NCBI GenBank assembly: GCA_002067705.1
Contig: MVRL01000112.1
Span: 47,128-111,127, forward strand
Origin: Methanosaeta sp. PtaU1.Bin112
Lineage (GTDB): Archaea; Halobacteriota; Methanosarcinia; Methanotrichales; Methanotrichaceae
Length of the DNA: 64,000 nt
Reading direction: 5' to 3'
Both the position numbers and the translations under genes were made by a program. Position 1 is the stretch's first letter, and each line of letters starts with the position of its first letter. The notes below the pieces were generated by a model. That model was not told the origin of the DNA. It did no database searches and saw only the letters and a program-made list of their open reading frames with translations. This document shows, piece by piece, positions 33,699 through 42,450 of this stretch.

Positions 33699-35453
33699 AT
33701 GGATAAAAATGAGTTGGTAAACGAACTTGCCAGGAGGCGCGGCTTTCTCTGGCCCGCCTTTGAGCTTTATGGCGGAGCAGCAGGCTTTTACGATTATGGC
33801 CCACTGGGCGCGCCCCTCAAGAGGCGCATTGAGGACATCTGGCGTCAGTATTTTGTCATCTCGGAAGGATTTGCGGAGATCGAGGCGCCCACCATCGGCG
33901 TAGAAGGGATCTACCAGGCATCCGGCCACCTGAGCGGCTTTTCCGATCCGCTTACCAGCTGCAAGGAGTGCAAAGAGATCTACCGGGCCGATCACCTCAT
34001 CAAGCACATAATCGAGGTGCCTGATGCCCTCAGCAATGAAGAGATCTACAAATGCATTCAGGATAACGAAATCGGCTGCCCGGAGTGCGGCGGTGAGCTG
34101 TCGGAGGTCTATGAGTTCAATCTCATGTTCAAGACCATGATCGGCCCCGGAAACAAGATGGCTGGATATCTGAGGCCGGAGACTGCGCAAGGCATGTTCA
34201 TCAACTTCCCTCGGCTCCTGCGCTACTTCCGCGATTCTCTGCCCTTCGCTGCGGTGCAGATAGGCAAATCCTTCCGAAACGAGATCTCGCCCCGTCAGGG
34301 CGTGATTAGGCTGCGGGAGTTCACACAGGCCGAGGCGGAGATATTCATCGACCCAAGGGACAAGAGCCACCCCCGTTTTGCCGAGATCGCGGATATCAAG
34401 ATGAAGTTCTATTCCCAGGCTGCCCAGGAGAAGGGCGAGGAGGAGGAGATGACCTTCGGCGAGGCTGCACAAAGAGGCGTAGTCGCTCACCAGGCTCTGG
34501 CCTACTACGTTGCCCGAACCTATCAGTTCCTCCTGGCCGTGGGCGTAGCCGCGGATAAGCTGCGCTTCCGGCAGCACAAATCCGATGAGATGGCTCATTA
34601 TGCTGCAGACTGCTGGGACGCTGAGGTCTTCTTAGACCGACTGGGCTGGATTGAGATCGTGGGTGTGGCGGATAGAACCGATTATGATCTGGTGGCCCAT
34701 GCTCAGGCCAGCCGGGTCAATCTGAGCGTCTTTGTCCATTACGATCAGCCGGTGAAGCGAAAGAAGCTGGTCATAAAGCCGGACTACAAGGCTTTGGGGC
34801 CCAGGTTCAAGGCCCGCGCCAAGGCTGTAGGCGAGGCCCTCAAGGCCCTCTCCCCGGAGGAGCTGGAGGCGAGCCGGGGCGACAAGATCTATCTGACAAT
34901 AGAAGGAGAGAGGATTGAGATTGATTCGAGCTTGGTCTCCTTTGAAAGCGTGGAGGAAGAGATTCGGGGTGAGGAGGTTGTGCCTCACGTCATTGAGCCC
35001 TCCTTCGGCATAGATCGCATCATTTACACTGTGCTGGACCACTCCTTCTACCAGGATGATGTGGAGGGTGAGATGCGCTCCGTGCTCAGGTTCAATCCTG
35101 CGGTGGCCCCCATTGAGGTGGCAGTATTGCCTCTGATGGACCGAAAGGAGCTTTCAGATCCTGCCAGGGCCATTGTGCAGGAGCTGCGCTCTTCTGGCAT
35201 GCGGGTGGATTATGACGCCTCCGGATCGATTGGTCGCAGATACCGGCGCAACGATGAGATCGGCACGCCCTTTGACATCACCGTTGACTATGAGATCCGT
35301 GAGCATGGAACTGTCACCATCCGGGACCGCGACTCCATGAAGCAGATAAAGGTTTCCCGCAGGCAGATAGCGGACAAGCTCTCCGCATTGCTGGCAGGCA
35401 GAATCAAGTTCGAAGATGCCGGAGAGCCGGTTGCCCTTGGAAAGAAGGAATAG
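33699..35453 (+). CDS. glyS: Glycyl-tRNA synthetase (archaeal/eukaryotic class II, dimeric)
   Basis: A 584-residue class II glycyl-tRNA synthetase of the alpha2 type. It opens with RRRGFLWPAFELYGGAAGFYDYGPLGA, has cysteines for a zinc-like knuckle (CKECKEIY...CPECGGEL), GYLRPETAQGMFINF, motif 2 (GKSFRNEISPRQGVIRLREFTQAEAEIF), motif 3 (PSFGIDRIIYTVLDHSF) and a C-terminal anticodon-binding domain (VAPIEVAVLPLMDRKEL...IGRRYRRNDEIGTPFDITVDYE). All catalytic motifs are intact. Standalone transcription is likely, with the dolichol-kinase-like gene 73 bases downstream. Confidence 0.97.
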   Translation: MDKNELVNELARRRGFLWPAFELYGGAAGFYDYGPLGAPLKRRIEDIWRQYFVISEGFAEIEAPTIGVEGIYQASGHLSGFSDPLTSCKECKEIYRADHLIKHIIEVPDALSNEEIYKCIQDNEIGCPECGGELSEVYEFNLMFKTMIGPGNKMAGYLRPETAQGMFINFPRLLRYFRDSLPFAAVQIGKSFRNEISPRQGVIRLREFTQAEAEIFIDPRDKSHPRFAEIADIKMKFYSQAAQEKGEEEEMTFGEAAQRGVVAHQALAYYVARTYQFLLAVGVAADKLRFRQHKSDEMAHYAADCWDAEVFLDRLGWIEIVGVADRTDYDLVAHAQASRVNLSVFVHYDQPVKRKKLVIKPDYKALGPRFKARAKAVGEALKALSPEELEASRGDKIYLTIEGERIEIDSSLVSFESVEEEIRGEEVVPHVIEPSFGIDRIIYTVLDHSFYQDDVEGEMRSVLRFNPAVAPIEVAVLPLMDRKELSDPARAIVQELRSSGMRVDYDASGSIGRRYRRNDEIGTPFDITVDYEIREHGTVTIRDRDSMKQIKVSRRQIADKLSALLAGRIKFEDAGEPVALGKKE

Positions 35454-35526
35454 TAATAGGAAATAGGCAGGAAAAAGGCAGAATAACCTGGAATCGCACT
35501 GAGAATCGCGGAGAGGGCGACGGATT

Positions 35527-36159
35527 GTGGCTGAGATGGCCCTGGAGTGGCAGAGAAAGCTGGTAAGGGAGACGCGCAGAAAGGCCATTCACCTCACCGG
35601 CCTTTCCGTGCCCCTGGGACTGATCTTTCTGGGCAGAACTGTTACGGCAGCAGCCATAGCTCTCGTTTTCTCTCTATCCCTGCTCCTGGAGTCTGCAAGG
35701 CTTCAGGGGAAGATTCGTCTGCCCGAGGTCCGTGATCATGAGGAGACAAAGGTGGCCGGCTACATCTACTATATGGCAGGCAGCCTTCTCACTGTACTTC
35801 TCTTTCCGCCAGGCATCGCCATAACCGCCATGCTCTTTCTCTCTCTGGGCGATACGGTGAGCGGTCTCGTCGGATCGATTCTGCAGAACTGCGATGTGCG
35901 GGCCGCGCCGCCCCCCGGCATCAGCTGGCGCATCAAGCCCTTGCCGGTAGTCGCAGCCACAGCTGCCGTCTGCATTCTCATCGGATATCTCGCCTCCGGC
36001 CTTTCCGGACTCCTGCCCCAAGTTTACCTGGCGGGAGCCGCGGCGGCAGCTTTTGCCGACGGCGTGGCCATCATCATCAAAGACAAGAGCCTGGACGACA
36101 ACTTCACCATACCGGTCTTTTCGGGAATTGTTATGAGCGCCGTCGCCATGATCGGATGA
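35527..36159 (+). CDS. Dolichol kinase/CTP-dependent polyprenol kinase-like membrane protein
   Basis: A 210-residue integral membrane protein with about five to six transmembrane helices. The N-terminal RKLVRETRRKAIHLTGLSVPLGLIFLG and the LSLGDTVSGLVGSIL motif match the phosphatidate cytidylyltransferase/dolichol kinase superfamily (SEC59-like, COG0170). In archaea such proteins probably phosphorylate polyprenols with CTP for glycan-lipid carriers or salvage of geranylgeraniol; the substrate is not decidable here. The C-terminal FADGVAIIIKDKSLDDNFTIPVFSG is the expected conserved end. Start GTG 35527 has GAGAGGG upstream; ATG 35536 is an alternative. Confidence 0.82.
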   Translation: MAEMALEWQRKLVRETRRKAIHLTGLSVPLGLIFLGRTVTAAAIALVFSLSLLLESARLQGKIRLPEVRDHEETKVAGYIYYMAGSLLTVLLFPPGIAITAMLFLSLGDTVSGLVGSILQNCDVRAAPPPGISWRIKPLPVVAATAAVCILIGYLASGLSGLLPQVYLAGAAAAAFADGVAIIIKDKSLDDNFTIPVFSGIVMSAVAMIG

Positions 36160-36358
36160 AGGCTGCAAGGGCAGTTGATGCGGCCTCATTGAGCATCAGC
36201 TCTTGCCAGATAAACCATGATCTCAGGCTTTCGCGCCATTCGCGGCTTGCCGTGAGATTTTATGCGTCATGGAAAAGGTTTTTTAAAGTATGGGATAATA
36301 TTTCCTCCCGCTCACAAGCGGCATTTGCTACTTGTCAAGGGAATAGGAGGATTTAGGA

Positions 36359-37003
36359 ATGGATATTATTCTGATCGGTCCACCAGGGTCCGGAAAGGGC
36401 ACACAGGCCAAGATGATCGTCGACAGATACCATGTAAAGCACATCTCCACCGGAGACATTCTGAGAGAGAACGTGAGGAACGGGACTGCTCTCGGTGTCG
36501 AGGCCAAGAAGTTCATGGAGGCAGGCAAACTCGTACCCGATGCTCTGCTCATCGATATCATCAAGGACAGGCTGGCCAAGGACGATGTCAAGGGCGGATG
36601 GATGCTGGACGGATTCCCCAGGACCATGCCCCAGGCAGAGGCTCTGGACAAGATTCTCCCCGCACTGGGCCAGAAGATCGATGTCGTCCTGAACATCGAT
36701 GTTCCTGACGCCGAGCTGGTTAAAAGGGTGACCGGCAGGCGGATGTGCAAGTGCGGCGCTACCTACCATGTCTCCTTCAATAAGCCCAAGGCCGAAGGAA
36801 AGTGCGATGCCTGCGGCGGAGAGCTCTACCAGAGAGCAGACGACACCGAGGAGACGGTCAAGCAGAGGCTGAATGCCTACCATGCCCAGACCCAGCCCCT
36901 CATCGACTACTACAACAAGAAGGGAATTGTCGCCACCGTTCTCGGCGTGGGCGATATCAAGGCCATCTTCGGGGAAGTGGCCAAGAAGCTGGATAAGTAT
37001 TAG
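36359..37003 (+). CDS. adk: Adenylate kinase (zinc-LID type)
   Basis: A 214-residue adenylate kinase interconverting ATP, ADP and AMP. P-loop GPPGSGKGTQA (residues 7-17), HISTGDILRENV, DGFPRTMPQAEAL and the LID domain with four cysteines (CKCGATYH...CDACGGELYQR) that bind zinc. Length and LID insertion match the long bacterial-type Adk rather than the compact archaeal AdkA; this form is common in Methanosarcinales-type methanogens. GGAGG sits upstream of the ATG. Confidence 0.96.
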   Translation: MDIILIGPPGSGKGTQAKMIVDRYHVKHISTGDILRENVRNGTALGVEAKKFMEAGKLVPDALLIDIIKDRLAKDDVKGGWMLDGFPRTMPQAEALDKILPALGQKIDVVLNIDVPDAELVKRVTGRRMCKCGATYHVSFNKPKAEGKCDACGGELYQRADDTEETVKQRLNAYHAQTQPLIDYYNKKGIVATVLGVGDIKAIFGEVAKKLDKY

Positions 37004-37023
37004 ATTTTATATCCTTAAATTTT

Positions 37024-37647
37024 TTAAATATTGCTACAGCGTCTTATTACTTCAATCGCCTTTATCGTTCTCTCAAGGCTTGGGGAAGACCGGCGAGCAT
37101 TCGATGGATTCCATGATTCCTGCACAAATGAAGCAAGACATTCATTGTACGCAGGACCCTGTTTCGCGGTGCTGCCTTGCTTTGGCACGAGATCTTCTCG
37201 AATGGACCTCTTTATCGATTTTCTAGCCAAATTTATCAGACACGCCTTTGGATCCGGAAGATCGTCCGGTTTTGCGGTCACTTTTTTGGTAGAGACGCCC
37301 AGAAACCTCGCGAACCCCGGTCCATCTGCCAGCAGCCACGATTCCACTTCCCTTACTGCGACTCGAAAAATTAGGTTGGGGCTTTTCGTCTCCGGCAACC
37401 ATTCCTGAATCATTATTGGAGCGCACTCTTTGTCGTCCAGATCGGTAAGGATCAGATAAGGCATCCCTTTTGAAGCCTTATTGAATCCGCTTATGTTCCT
37501 CTTCAGATATCCGAAGCCCCGTCCGTGAAAACGAGACCCTACAGAGAAACGCTTGTTTGATGAGATAACGTCCTGGCTTTCGAGAATTCTAAGGATGATT
37601 TGCAGGCTGAGATCGTCTTCGTATGCCAGATTGATGGGAATCTGCAT
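37024..37647 (-). CDS. DUF4276-like, probable TOPRIM-fold protein
   Basis: A 207-residue protein resembling DUF4276, a family usually paired with AAA ATPases and thought to adopt a TOPRIM-like fold. Candidate metal-binding residues follow the TOPRIM order: Glu10 in the first strand (NLAYEDD), Asp69 and Asp71 in the LILTDLDD strand (DxD). The signature VAVREVESWLLAD (Glu100, Glu102) is characteristic of the family. TOPRIM partners in systems such as OLD, Gabija and PARIS are nucleases or effectors. The ATG at 37647 lies 8 bases after the ATPase stop codon, so the pair forms an operon. The TTG at 37653 is an alternative start. Confidence 0.7.
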   Translation of the reverse strand: MQIPINLAYEDDLSLQIILRILESQDVISSNKRFSVGSRFHGRGFGYLKRNISGFNKASKGMPYLILTDLDDKECAPIMIQEWLPETKSPNLIFRVAVREVESWLLADGPGFARFLGVSTKKVTAKPDDLPDPKACLINLARKSIKRSIREDLVPKQGSTAKQGPAYNECLASFVQESWNPSNARRSSPSLERTIKAIEVIRRCSNI

Positions 37648-37654
37648 TGCCAAT

Positions 37655-38800
37655 TCAGATGCCCCACGAACTCAATGCCGTTTGAGGATTGGTGGTCGGA
37701 AGAACGGCATCCGCTATACTCAGCCCTCCCTCCAGAAGCTCCAGGATTTCTTGTTTAGTGGAGGCTACAGCAACCTCTGTGCCCTCAGGCCCGGGTATGA
37801 GGATCAGCACCTCCTCGCCGCCAATTCCTTTATCGGAAAGCAGGTCAGGGCTATGAGTGCTTAAGATAACCTGTCTCTTTGTCTGCCTCTGCAGTCTTGA
37901 GATTATGGGTGCAAGTTTGCTTACAATGCCTGCATTCAGTGAGAGCTCCGGCTCTTCCAGGAGTAAAAGCGACCTTCCATCTTGCAGTGACCAGAGAAGG
38001 GCAATCAATCTCAAAGTGCCGTCTGAGAACTGGTCCTCTCTTTGCTTTCCCGCTTTTGGCCGCCAATGCTCATAGACTGCCTCCAAATGAGGCGCACCGT
38101 TTCCATCTTTGATGAAAGATAGCTCTTTGAGCTGGGGCACAACATCATGAAGCGCGCTCTCAATCTTATTCAGCCGGGAACTTCTGGTCTTATTGTTCGT
38201 CCTGGCAAGGTTTTCCAGGAATCTCTTGCCAAATGGGTCACCTGGTATCTCCTGACCGGGAAATGAATCAGGAAATCTGAGCAGCTGAGGCACAAGATGC
38301 ATGTATTGAATTGAGGTCAGGAAAACGGCAATTTCTCGGAAGTGCATATTCGAGTTGATCTGCTCCAGGTGCGTTTGAGTGAGGCGCTGAGCGTCTTGAT
38401 TGTCCTGCTCATCCGGCCGGTTTAAGATCAAGTTCTCTGCAGACCAGACCTTTTCGTAGACCAGGATCGGCCTGCGCTTTCCGCCTTTCTCCTGAGTGAT
38501 GCCGATGGCGTATTTCCACCTGGGTGGCTCCTGAGAGGACTCGGATAGGTGAATTTCGATTTCAACATTTGAGCTTCTTCGGGCAGAAAGACACCTGATC
38601 TTGGGAAGGCGTCCCCGGTCTGCCACTGCCTTCTGAAGGCCGCCGCCGTCTTTTGCAATGTCACGCAGGAAGCGGAAAGCATCAAGGAGGTTGGATTTGC
38701 CGGATGCATTCGGCCCGACAAGGAACACCCGGTCCTGGAGGACGACATCCACCGACTGAAAGTTCCTCCAGTTTTTTAAGATTAGGCGAGAGACAATCAT
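37655..38800 (-). CDS. AAA family ATPase (AAA15/21, SMC-like)
   Basis: A 381-residue ATPase of the RecF/OLD-like AAA15/AAA21 group. It starts VSRLILKNWRNFQSVDVVL, has Walker A GPNASGKS (residues 29-36), a signature FSDGTLRLIALLW, Walker B LLLLEEPELSL and STHSPDLL. This compact form lacks a TOPRIM domain, which is instead supplied by the downstream gene. An AAA ATPase beside a TOPRIM protein is the architecture of several anti-phage systems. A probable promoter element (TATAATTAT-type sequence) lies upstream near 38850. Defence is inferred, not shown. Confidence 0.85.
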   Translation of the reverse strand: MIVSRLILKNWRNFQSVDVVLQDRVFLVGPNASGKSNLLDAFRFLRDIAKDGGGLQKAVADRGRLPKIRCLSARRSSNVEIEIHLSESSQEPPRWKYAIGITQEKGGKRRPILVYEKVWSAENLILNRPDEQDNQDAQRLTQTHLEQINSNMHFREIAVFLTSIQYMHLVPQLLRFPDSFPGQEIPGDPFGKRFLENLARTNNKTRSSRLNKIESALHDVVPQLKELSFIKDGNGAPHLEAVYEHWRPKAGKQREDQFSDGTLRLIALLWSLQDGRSLLLLEEPELSLNAGIVSKLAPIISRLQRQTKRQVILSTHSPDLLSDKGIGGEEVLILIPGPEGTEVAVASTKQEILELLEGGLSIADAVLPTTNPQTALSSWGI

Positions 38801-39345
38801 CCCTTTCTCATTCCTCCAGGCTTCAGTCTCAGGCTTATATTCTCTTGGAACATATAATTATTACTATCGACAGGAAAATTTATCATTGAATGCAAAATAA
38901 CCAGGTCAACATTTCAGGATATGTTGTGCCGATGGACCTTGCCAGCGTTGCAGCAATTGCCGCCATCGGGCTAACAGCCGAATCCTTTTGCTGAAATCAT
39001 TGACTCTTATCCGAAAATAATCCAACCCCGCAGACAGCAGCCGGGAGCGCAATCCTGGAGTTGGCAAAAAGCTACGCTATGGTCGAGGGCTGCTGGGCGC
39101 GAATGGCCCGCCACAATGCAAAGATCGCAAAGCTGAATGACCACTATGAATATCATTGTGTGTCCTTTGTGCTTTCGTGCCTTTGGGGCAAGACGTGGCG
39201 CCTTAGCCATAATATCGAGATAACGGGCGATTTTTTTAGAATGTGATGCAATTATGCGCGACTCATAATAAGTATGAAAATTTTTTAACAAAGTTTTTAT
39301 AGCATCTTCTGCTCGTTGATCTTCCATCGAGGATCGTGATAGAGC
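38801..39345. other. 545-base gap upstream of amt1
   Basis: No firm gene. A 34-codon plus-strand frame at 38890-38994 would encode a hydrophobic peptide (VPMDLASVAAIAAIGLTAES) but lacks a clear ribosome-binding site. Around 39115-39215 are two roughly complementary segments (CAATGCAAAGATCGCAAAG and CCTTTGTGCTTTCGTGCCTT) that resemble a decayed dispersed repeat. A TATA-like GTTTTTATAGC at 39293-39303 probably serves amt1. Confidence 0.4.
39293..39303 (+). promoter_or_regulatory. Probable TATA box of amt1
   Basis: GTTTTTATAGC within an AT-rich tract, 43-53 bases upstream of the amt1 start. No GGTA-N6-TACC or GGAA-N6-TTCC site of the NrpR type was seen nearby. Confidence 0.4.
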
Positions 39346-40800
39346 ATGAAAATGACAAAGTATCCAACTATTGCAGCAAGCTCATTCCTATTATTGCTGC
39401 TACTTGCAACTATAGCCATGGCAGGCGATCCGAGCGGCTCGGCTACCTACACGGATGATGTAGCCGGGCTGAAAATCGCCACAAACTTCGCCTGGACTCT
39501 GGTGGCGGCCTTCCTGGTATTCTTCATGCAGGCAGGATTTGCCCTGCTCGGTGCAGGAGCTTTAAGGGTGAAAAACACAGTCAACTACTTTGCCAAGAGC
39601 TATATGGACTTCTCCATAGGCGCTCTGGCTTACTGGGCAGTCGGCTTTGCCCTCATGTTCGGCGGCTCCAAGCTCTTTGCAGGTCTGGAAGACGGGAGCA
39701 GTATAATCGGATGGAGCGGCTGGTTCCTCAGTGGAGACGCCTATGATGTCTCGACCATGATGTTCTGGATGTTCCAGGTGGTCTTTGCTGCCACGGCTGC
39801 AACAATCGTCGCCGGTGCTTGCGCAGAGCGGCTCAAGCTGCAGGCTTACCTCATCTACAGCGGCATTGTCACCGCCATCATCTACAGCATCTACGGCCAC
39901 TGGGTCTGGGGCGGAGGCTGGCTGTCAACCCTGCCGTACGGCGTTGGCGCCAGGGACTTCGCAGGATCCGGAGTGGTGCATGCAGTCGGCGGCCTGGTAT
40001 CATTGGCGGCCATAATGCTCCTCGGTCCAAGGATCGGCAAATTCAATAAAGACGGCACACCAAACGCCATACCCGGCCACGACGTAGGATACATCGTCCT
40101 GGGCACATTTGTGCTCTTCTTCGGATGGTTCGGATTCAATCCAGGATCGACGCTGGCAGCAACGGATCTGCGCATATCGGTGATAGCGGTCAACACCTTC
40201 CTGGCAGGAGCTGCCGGCGCGGTGCTGGTCTGCTACTGGACATTCCTGAAGACGAAAAAGGTAGATATTGCCCTGACCTGCAACGGTGCTCTGGCCGGCC
40301 TTGTAGGAGTTACTGCGCCCTGTGCCTACATCCCTACATGGGCAGCGGTGGTAATTGGGCTTATATCAGGACTGATAGTAATGTATGGCATAAAGTTCAA
40401 TGAATGGGTGCTCAAAGTAGACGATCCGGTAGGCGCGGTGGCTGTGCACGGCTATAATGGCCTCTGGGGACTGCTTGCGGTGGGAATCTTCGCAGACGGC
40501 ACCTATGGCGGAGTAAGCGGGCTTATCGTCGGCAATACCGGACAGATGACGGCTCAGCTCATTGACGCGGCAACCGTAGCCGTGTGGGCATTTGGAACAG
40601 GCTACATACTATTTGCCCTGCTAAAGCACACGGTTGGCCTGCGAGTATCAAAGGAAGAAGAGCTTACAGGATTGGATATGGGCGAGCACGGATATTCAGC
40701 CTATCCGGAGTTTGTAATCCAAGAACAACACGGGGATATAATAATGATGGAGCCAGATAGCCGTGCTAATGACCATTCCCCGGACGGAGTGAGAACATGA
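39346..40800 (+). CDS. amt: Ammonium transporter Amt (copy 1)
   Basis: A 484-residue ammonium channel with an N-terminal signal-like helix and 11 transmembrane segments. Pore residues are in the conserved HWVWGGGWLSTL, the twin-His region (SGVVHAVGG and VAVHGYNGLWG) and GFNPGSTLAATD. The C-terminal cytoplasmic tail has the GLRVSKEEELTGLDMGEHGYSAYPEF block that couples to PII. It carries an additional tail of about 30 residues (VIQEQHGDIIMMEPD). The stop overlaps the ATG of glnK1. It is only moderately similar to the second Amt at 42959, so the two are not a recent duplication. Confidence 0.95.
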   Translation: MKMTKYPTIAASSFLLLLLLATIAMAGDPSGSATYTDDVAGLKIATNFAWTLVAAFLVFFMQAGFALLGAGALRVKNTVNYFAKSYMDFSIGALAYWAVGFALMFGGSKLFAGLEDGSSIIGWSGWFLSGDAYDVSTMMFWMFQVVFAATAATIVAGACAERLKLQAYLIYSGIVTAIIYSIYGHWVWGGGWLSTLPYGVGARDFAGSGVVHAVGGLVSLAAIMLLGPRIGKFNKDGTPNAIPGHDVGYIVLGTFVLFFGWFGFNPGSTLAATDLRISVIAVNTFLAGAAGAVLVCYWTFLKTKKVDIALTCNGALAGLVGVTAPCAYIPTWAAVVIGLISGLIVMYGIKFNEWVLKVDDPVGAVAVHGYNGLWGLLAVGIFADGTYGGVSGLIVGNTGQMTAQLIDAATVAVWAFGTGYILFALLKHTVGLRVSKEEELTGLDMGEHGYSAYPEFVIQEQHGDIIMMEPDSRANDHSPDGVRT

Positions 40801-41135
40801 AAATGATCCAGGCAATAATCAGACCATCCAAGGTGGAAGAGGTAAAAAATGTCCTTGATCAGGCAGGCTACGTGAGCCTGACATCCATCGAAGTAAAGGG
40901 TCGAGGTAGACAGAAGGGCATAACGCAGATCTGGCGTGGCGAAGAGTACAAAGTGGACATGCTCCCCAAGGTGAAGGTGGAGATTGTTGTCCCGGATGAG
41001 AAAGAGAATGAAGCTATTGAGCTGATAAGAAAGGCAGCATACACGGGAAATATCGGCGACGGAAAGATCTTCGTCCTGCCGGTGGAAAAGACAATCCGGA
41101 TCCGAACGGGTGAGACGGACGGCAAGGCACTTTAG
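40797..41135 (+). CDS. glnK: PII signal protein GlnK (copy 1)
   Basis: A 112-residue PII protein that senses ATP/ADP and 2-oxoglutarate and blocks the Amt pore. The T-loop reads GRGRQKGITQIWRGEEYKVDMLPKVKVEIVV, with the family Tyr at the usual place; the B-loop is TGNIGDGKIFVLPV and the C-loop has RIRTGE. The ATG overlaps the amt1 stop (ATGA). It lies in the standard amt-glnK operon order. Confidence 0.94.
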   Translation: MKMIQAIIRPSKVEEVKNVLDQAGYVSLTSIEVKGRGRQKGITQIWRGEEYKVDMLPKVKVEIVVPDEKENEAIELIRKAAYTGNIGDGKIFVLPVEKTIRIRTGETDGKAL

Positions 41136-41140
41136 CCTTC

Positions 41141-41151
41141 CGCAGTTTTTT
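41141..41151 (+). terminator. T-run after glnK1
   Basis: GCAGTTTTTTACAT follows 6 bases after the glnK1 stop codon, a likely archaeal poly-T terminator for the amt-glnK operon. Confidence 0.4.
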
Positions 41152-41255
41152 ACATCCGATGGTGCCTTTCATGAGCAAAGAACGTTGTCAAAATATATCC
41201 TCTTCATCGGGTAAAGTCGCATCTTCATTTCCGGAAGGCTAATTAAGCGGAAGGT

Positions 41256-41291
41256 TCATAACTATTGTGATAATTACTAGAACAGTTATGA
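41256..41291. promoter_or_regulatory. 8-bp inverted repeat in the 41338 promoter
   Basis: TCATAACT (41256-41263) and AGTTATGA (41284-41291) are perfect inverted repeats with 20 bases between. A TTCCGGAA palindrome and two GGAAGG copies lie just upstream (41229-41254). These could be regulator sites for the exported protein that follows. Confidence 0.35.
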
Positions 41292-41337
41292 TTCCACATC
41301 CAATAAAATCATATACGTGACGAGGAAGTAATATTGG

Positions 41338-42336
41338 TTGACCTTCGTAGACAGCAATTCTGGGGAAGGTCAAACGAATCTTAAAGGAGGGATAGATACG
41401 AAAAAGGCAGGGATAACACTATTACTGATCGCCTTCTTGACCAGTATTGCATCTGCAGAATACACCCTTAAGGACAATCTCACATTAGAGATGACGCAGA
41501 GTGTGACCGGCACCGGCTATTTCATGAACTACAAGTACGCAAAGATGCCCAATACCCTGGGCCTAAATGGAACAAGAAACAATGGTGTGGAGGTTTTCGA
41601 CTACAGCCACGGAAGCGGCTCGATCGATACAGAATCGGTACTATCTGCGGAGAAATCGGATTATACTAATTACGGTGTTGCCAAAAGCGACGAGTACGAA
41701 CCGGATTACGCGGAAGCGCTGAGCTGCATTCAGCTCAAAGAGGACAACGCCATGACCTACAGCCCAATAACCATCAGCGTGGGCACGGGATTTTACGCCA
41801 GCATGCCGCTATACTTCAACTCTCTAATCAAGGAGAAGAGCTGGCTCAAGAATCGCGGGTCTGCCACGGTAATGCACCATGAGGTGGAATATGCCCATGC
41901 TCTGGACAAGGAACTGGAGATCCTGGCCAAGGACTTCATCTCAGAGGAGGATCCCGCCGTCAGCATGATGAACATCACCGAGGACATGACGGAAGGCCGT
42001 GCTCATATTGGACTATTGCAGGGTGATCCGGATATCGTTTTAAATGACGATGACGATGAAAATACCTTCATAGCCAACACTGCCTGGAAGAAGCCGCTCG
42101 TTGATGTGGATGAAGACTATTGGGGAACTTACCACATTGAGAAGCTCATGAACCTCACATCATCGGTAGAAGAGGAAGAGGAAGACGACGACTGGCTGCC
42201 CTGCTGCTCCGGCGGATATCTGAGCATGCCCGAAGTATACCAGATGGGAAGCAAAGGATTCGGCTCAGATGTGAAGGGCATCTTTGACTGCACCTGCTTC
42301 AAGGCTCCGACCATTGCCGAGTTTCCCAGGGTATGA
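41338..42336 (+). CDS. Exported acidic protein between the two amt-glnK pairs
   Basis: An exported protein of about 310-332 residues with signal peptide KKAGITLLLIAFLTSIASA. The mature part is rich in Asp/Glu, with acidic clusters (DDDDE, EEEEEDDD) and a late Cys-rich segment (LPCCSGGYLSM...FDCTCFKAP). Function not recognised. The start is odd. TTG at 41338 gives a polar 20-residue leader before the signal sequence. A strong AAAGGAGG (41383-41390) sits 7 bases before an in-frame ACG at 41398, directly before KKAGITLL, where a natural start would be. So translation may begin at ACG, or an ATG has mutated. Its position suggests nitrogen-related expression. Confidence 0.65.
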   Translation: MTFVDSNSGEGQTNLKGGIDTKKAGITLLLIAFLTSIASAEYTLKDNLTLEMTQSVTGTGYFMNYKYAKMPNTLGLNGTRNNGVEVFDYSHGSGSIDTESVLSAEKSDYTNYGVAKSDEYEPDYAEALSCIQLKEDNAMTYSPITISVGTGFYASMPLYFNSLIKEKSWLKNRGSATVMHHEVEYAHALDKELEILAKDFISEEDPAVSMMNITEDMTEGRAHIGLLQGDPDIVLNDDDDENTFIANTAWKKPLVDVDEDYWGTYHIEKLMNLTSSVEEEEEDDDWLPCCSGGYLSMPEVYQMGSKGFGSDVKGIFDCTCFKAPTIAEFPRV

Positions 42337-42450
42337 GATCGCTCTGGTCCCCAATTTTTTGTATCATTGGATTTTCTTGACTTCATTCTCCAGCCTTTGC
42401 CGATCCGCTTTAGCTTGAGCTGCAATTGAGCTATTCAATTCAGTGAAACG

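Noticed and set aside
33657..34598. Long open minus-strand frame over glyS
   Set aside because: It is a mirror of the well-supported glyS coding sequence, as expected in GC-rich genes.
38890..38994. 34-codon hydrophobic frame beside the ATPase
   Set aside because: No clear ribosome-binding site or promoter, and no homologue recognised.
39007..39327. Minus-strand 106-codon frame in the amt1 upstream gap
   Set aside because: Composition is irregular, it lies across the possible decayed repeat, and there is no ribosome-binding site or recognisable domain.
39250..39345. Search for an NrpR operator upstream of amt1
   Set aside because: Neither GGTA-N6-TACC nor GGAA-N6-TTCC is present there.
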